Origin: an uncultured Chromatiales bacterium
GTDB lineage: Bacteria > Pseudomonadota > Gammaproteobacteria > Steroidobacterales > GCA-2729495
Direction: 5' to 3'
Assembly (NCBI GenBank): GCA_913058165.1
Contig: CAJXQV010000060.1
Coordinates: 1-7,272, forward strand
Length of the DNA stretch: 7,272 nt
This document shows positions 6,011 through 7,272 of this stretch, in pieces. Within the stretch, counting starts at the first letter, position 1, and each line of letters starts with the position of its first letter. The notes below the pieces were generated by a model that saw nothing but the letters and a program-made list of their open reading frames with translations, was not told the origin of the DNA and made no database searches. The position numbers were made by a program, and so were the translations under genes.

Positions 6011-7054
6011 TTATTCGGCGCTCTCACCCTCGATACCCAAACGCTTATGTATTGTGGGGCTGGTGGTGGTGTACTGCAGATGCACCTTCTTGCCTGGCTC
6101 AATAATGGCCTTAGCGGCAAATGCTGCCAATGCGGCCTCATGGAAACCACTCAAAATCAGCTTCTTTTTACCCGGATAAGTCGAAATATCACCCAGTGCA
6201 AAAATACCCGGCACATTGGTTTGCGAATCAGATGTGTCCACATCAATTGCCTTCTTAGTGATCGTTAACCCCCACTCAGCAATCGGTCCGAGTTTAGGTG
6301 AAAGACCGTAAAACACTAACAGGTGATCTGCATCCAATGTCTGCTGATCACCGTCTTTAGATTTCAGGTCCACGGAGGTCAACGCGCCGTCAGTAATCCC
6401 AAGGCCGGCCAGATTAGTGCGCTCAACAATCCTCACTTTGCCATCCACTTCAAGTGCTTTGAGCTGAGCAACCGATGCGGGTGCCGCACGATAGTCATCG
6501 CGACGATGAACCAGAGTTAGTTCAGCTGCAGAATCAGCTAATGCCAATGCCCAGTCGAGAGCTGAATCACCGCCACCGGCAATAACCAGTTTCTGATCAG
6601 CAAAAATCGAAGGGTTCTTAACTTTAAAGTGAAGGCTGCTATCTTCTATTTCTTCAATGCCATCGAGACGTGGTTTGCGCGGCTGGAATGAGCCAACACC
6701 GCCGGCAACAAAAATGGTTTTGGCATGAAACTCTTTGTCGTTGCTGGTAACAACACGGAAATAACCTTCTTGCTGCTTCTCGACCGATACAACTTCCTCA
6801 TTCAAATGGAAGGTGGCGCCAAACGGTGCCGCCTGTTCCATCAATAGATCAATCAATTCCTGGCCCGTGCAACTGGGCACGGCAGGAATATCATAAATCG
6901 GTTTATCAGGATAAAGTTCTGTGCACTGACCACCGACGGTGGGCAGAGAGTCGATAATGTCGGCCTTAATGCCAAGCAATCCAAGCTCAAAAATCTGAAA
7001 AATGCCGCATGGGCCCGCACCAACGATCAGTGCATCAGTCTGAATAATAGACAT
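6011..7054 (-). CDS. Thioredoxin-reductase-like ferredoxin/flavodoxin-NADP+ reductase (YumC type)
   Basis: This 347-residue cytoplasmic flavoenzyme should transfer electrons between NADPH and ferredoxin or flavodoxin. The FAD dinucleotide-binding motif is GAGPCG at 12-17. VGGQCTELYPDKPIYDIP (40-57) is characteristic of this type-2 reductase family. The NADPH-binding loop is GGGDSA at 160-165, with HRR (183-185) likely contacting the 2'-phosphate. The second FAD motif is ALGD at 286-289. The C-terminal TTTSPTIHKRLG (329-340) is typical of the YumC type. The redox CxxC of true thioredoxin reductases is absent, which supports the reductase assignment. The frame extends upstream to 7141, but family members start at about MSIIQTD. 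GGAA at 7064-7061 is well spaced for the ATG at 7054 and too close for the ATG at 7060. It is monocistronic: own leader, and a terminator immediately after. Confidence 0.92.
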   Translation of the reverse strand: MSIIQTDALIVGAGPCGIFQIFELGLLGIKADIIDSLPTVGGQCTELYPDKPIYDIPAVPSCTGQELIDLLMEQAAPFGATFHLNEEVVSVEKQQEGYFRVVTSNDKEFHAKTIFVAGGVGSFQPRKPRLDGIEEIEDSSLHFKVKNPSIFADQKLVIAGGGDSALDWALALADSAAELTLVHRRDDYRAAPASVAQLKALEVDGKVRIVERTNLAGLGITDGALTSVDLKSKDGDQQTLDADHLLVFYGLSPKLGPIAEWGLTITKKAIDVDTSDSQTNVPGIFALGDISTYPGKKKLILSGFHEAALAAFAAKAIIEPGKKVHLQYTTTSPTIHKRLGIEGESAE

Positions 7055-7077
7055 AGTCATTTCCGCTATCAGAGTAG

Positions 7078-7102
7078 ACGCTGTGGATTCGCCCCACAGC
7101 GT
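7078..7102. other. Perfect 9-bp inverted repeat (7-nt loop) in the reductase leader
   Basis: ACGCTGTGG and CCACAGCGT flank a 7-nt loop, 24 nt upstream of the reductase start codon. There is no U-tract, so it is not a terminator. If the promoter candidate at 7113-7141 is used, the hairpin would begin only a few bases from the mRNA 5' end. It could be an mRNA-stabilising 5' stem or an operator for a dimeric regulator. Confidence 0.5.
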
Positions 7103-7112
7103 AGAGGCAGGC

Positions 7113-7141
7113 ATATTACTTAAGAGCGCTCTGCGCAACAA
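7113..7141 (-). promoter_or_regulatory. Candidate promoter for the ferredoxin-NADP reductase gene
   Basis: TTGTTG (7141-7136) and TAATAT (7118-7113) are separated by 17 nt on the minus strand, matching consensus at 3/6 and 4/6. The spacer contains the perfect palindrome AGAGCGCTCT (7123-7132), a possible operator. An alternative is the exact TATAAT at 7178-7173, but no good -35 box precedes it. Between 7146 and 7168 the sequence also has TGATAT...ATATCA arms around 11 nt. Confidence 0.3.
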
Positions 7142-7224
7142 CAGGTGATATGCAATATGGATATATCAGCGGATTATATTCGCGAGCATTAGCCCAATAT
7201 CAGTGGTCCACAGCCTCTGAAGTC

Positions 7225-7272
7225 CTGTCTCTTATACACATCTCCGAGCCCACGAGACAAGAGGCAATCTCG
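7225..7272 (+). other. Illumina Nextera adapter sequence (not genomic)
   Basis: Bases 7225-7243 are the Tn5 mosaic end CTGTCTCTTATACACATCT, 7244-7258 are the Nextera read-2 linker CCGAGCCCACGAGAC, 7259-7266 (AAGAGGCA) match an i7 index I know as N711, and 7267-7272 (ATCTCG) begin the P7 flow-cell sequence. This is untrimmed library adapter assembled onto the contig end. Genomic sequence stops at 7224. Confidence 0.98.

Noticed and set aside
5968..6268. Open frames on both strands overlapping the reductase C-terminus and its terminator
   Set aside because: They are shadows of the reductase gene. Their translations are rich in Cys, Arg, Pro and Trp without family features, and one runs into the terminator stem.
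7055..7141. N-terminal extension of the reductase reading frame (29 extra residues from 7141)
   Set aside because: The extension runs through the leader hairpin and part of the promoter candidate, has no family counterpart, and a spaced GGAA precedes the ATG at 7054.
7207..7214. TCCACAGC words near the contig end and in the leader hairpin, considered as DnaA boxes or an origin
   Set aside because: The TTAT half of the DnaA box is missing and there is no clustering, so this is not a credible origin.

Overview
The window looks like gammaproteobacterial chromosome, probably from a marine or aquatic lineage. This rests on gene content: an H-NOX gene coupled to a histidine kinase, a gammaproteobacterial-style FabH paralogue with a C-terminal tail, and a Phenol_MetA_deg-type outer-membrane protein. 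The genus cannot be fixed from the sequence. All genes lie on the minus strand, so transcription runs from high to low coordinates. The last 48 bases (7225-7272) are not genomic. They are an Illumina Nextera transposase adapter with its i7 index, left on the contig end.

In transcription order, the first block (7224 to 4664) is metabolic or envelope-related. A thioredoxin-reductase-like ferredoxin/flavodoxin-NADP+ reductase (7054-6011) is preceded by a leader with a perfect 9-bp hairpin and followed by a strong intrinsic terminator (5985-5938). Next come a ketoacyl-ACP synthase III (fabH-like, 5847-4774) with its own good ribosome binding site, and a secreted beta-barrel-type protein (4664-3894).

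The second block (3772 to 1) is a nitric-oxide-type two-component locus that has been partly duplicated: H-NOX haem sensor (3772-3212), soluble coiled-coil/PAS histidine kinase (3208-1907), a response-regulator remnant (1890-1687), a membrane-anchored PAS histidine kinase (1663-332), and a response-regulator receiver domain (305 to the window edge). The two kinases share a near-identical transmitter half (about 79% identical by hand alignment) but have unrelated sensor halves. Each is followed by a copy of the same small receiver gene. The first receiver copy has lost 64 codons in frame, including its phospho-acceptor region. The layout suggests a duplicated kinase-regulator module whose sensor was swapped. 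Two kinases, one listening to H-NOX in the cytoplasm and one with a membrane/PAS input, may now converge on the single intact receiver.

That receiver has no ATG, GTG or TTG start at the right distance from its strong Shine-Dalgarno sequence. An ATC sits exactly where the start should be. No RNA genes, insertion sequences or CRISPR arrays were seen, and no gene-free stretch exceeds 300 bases.
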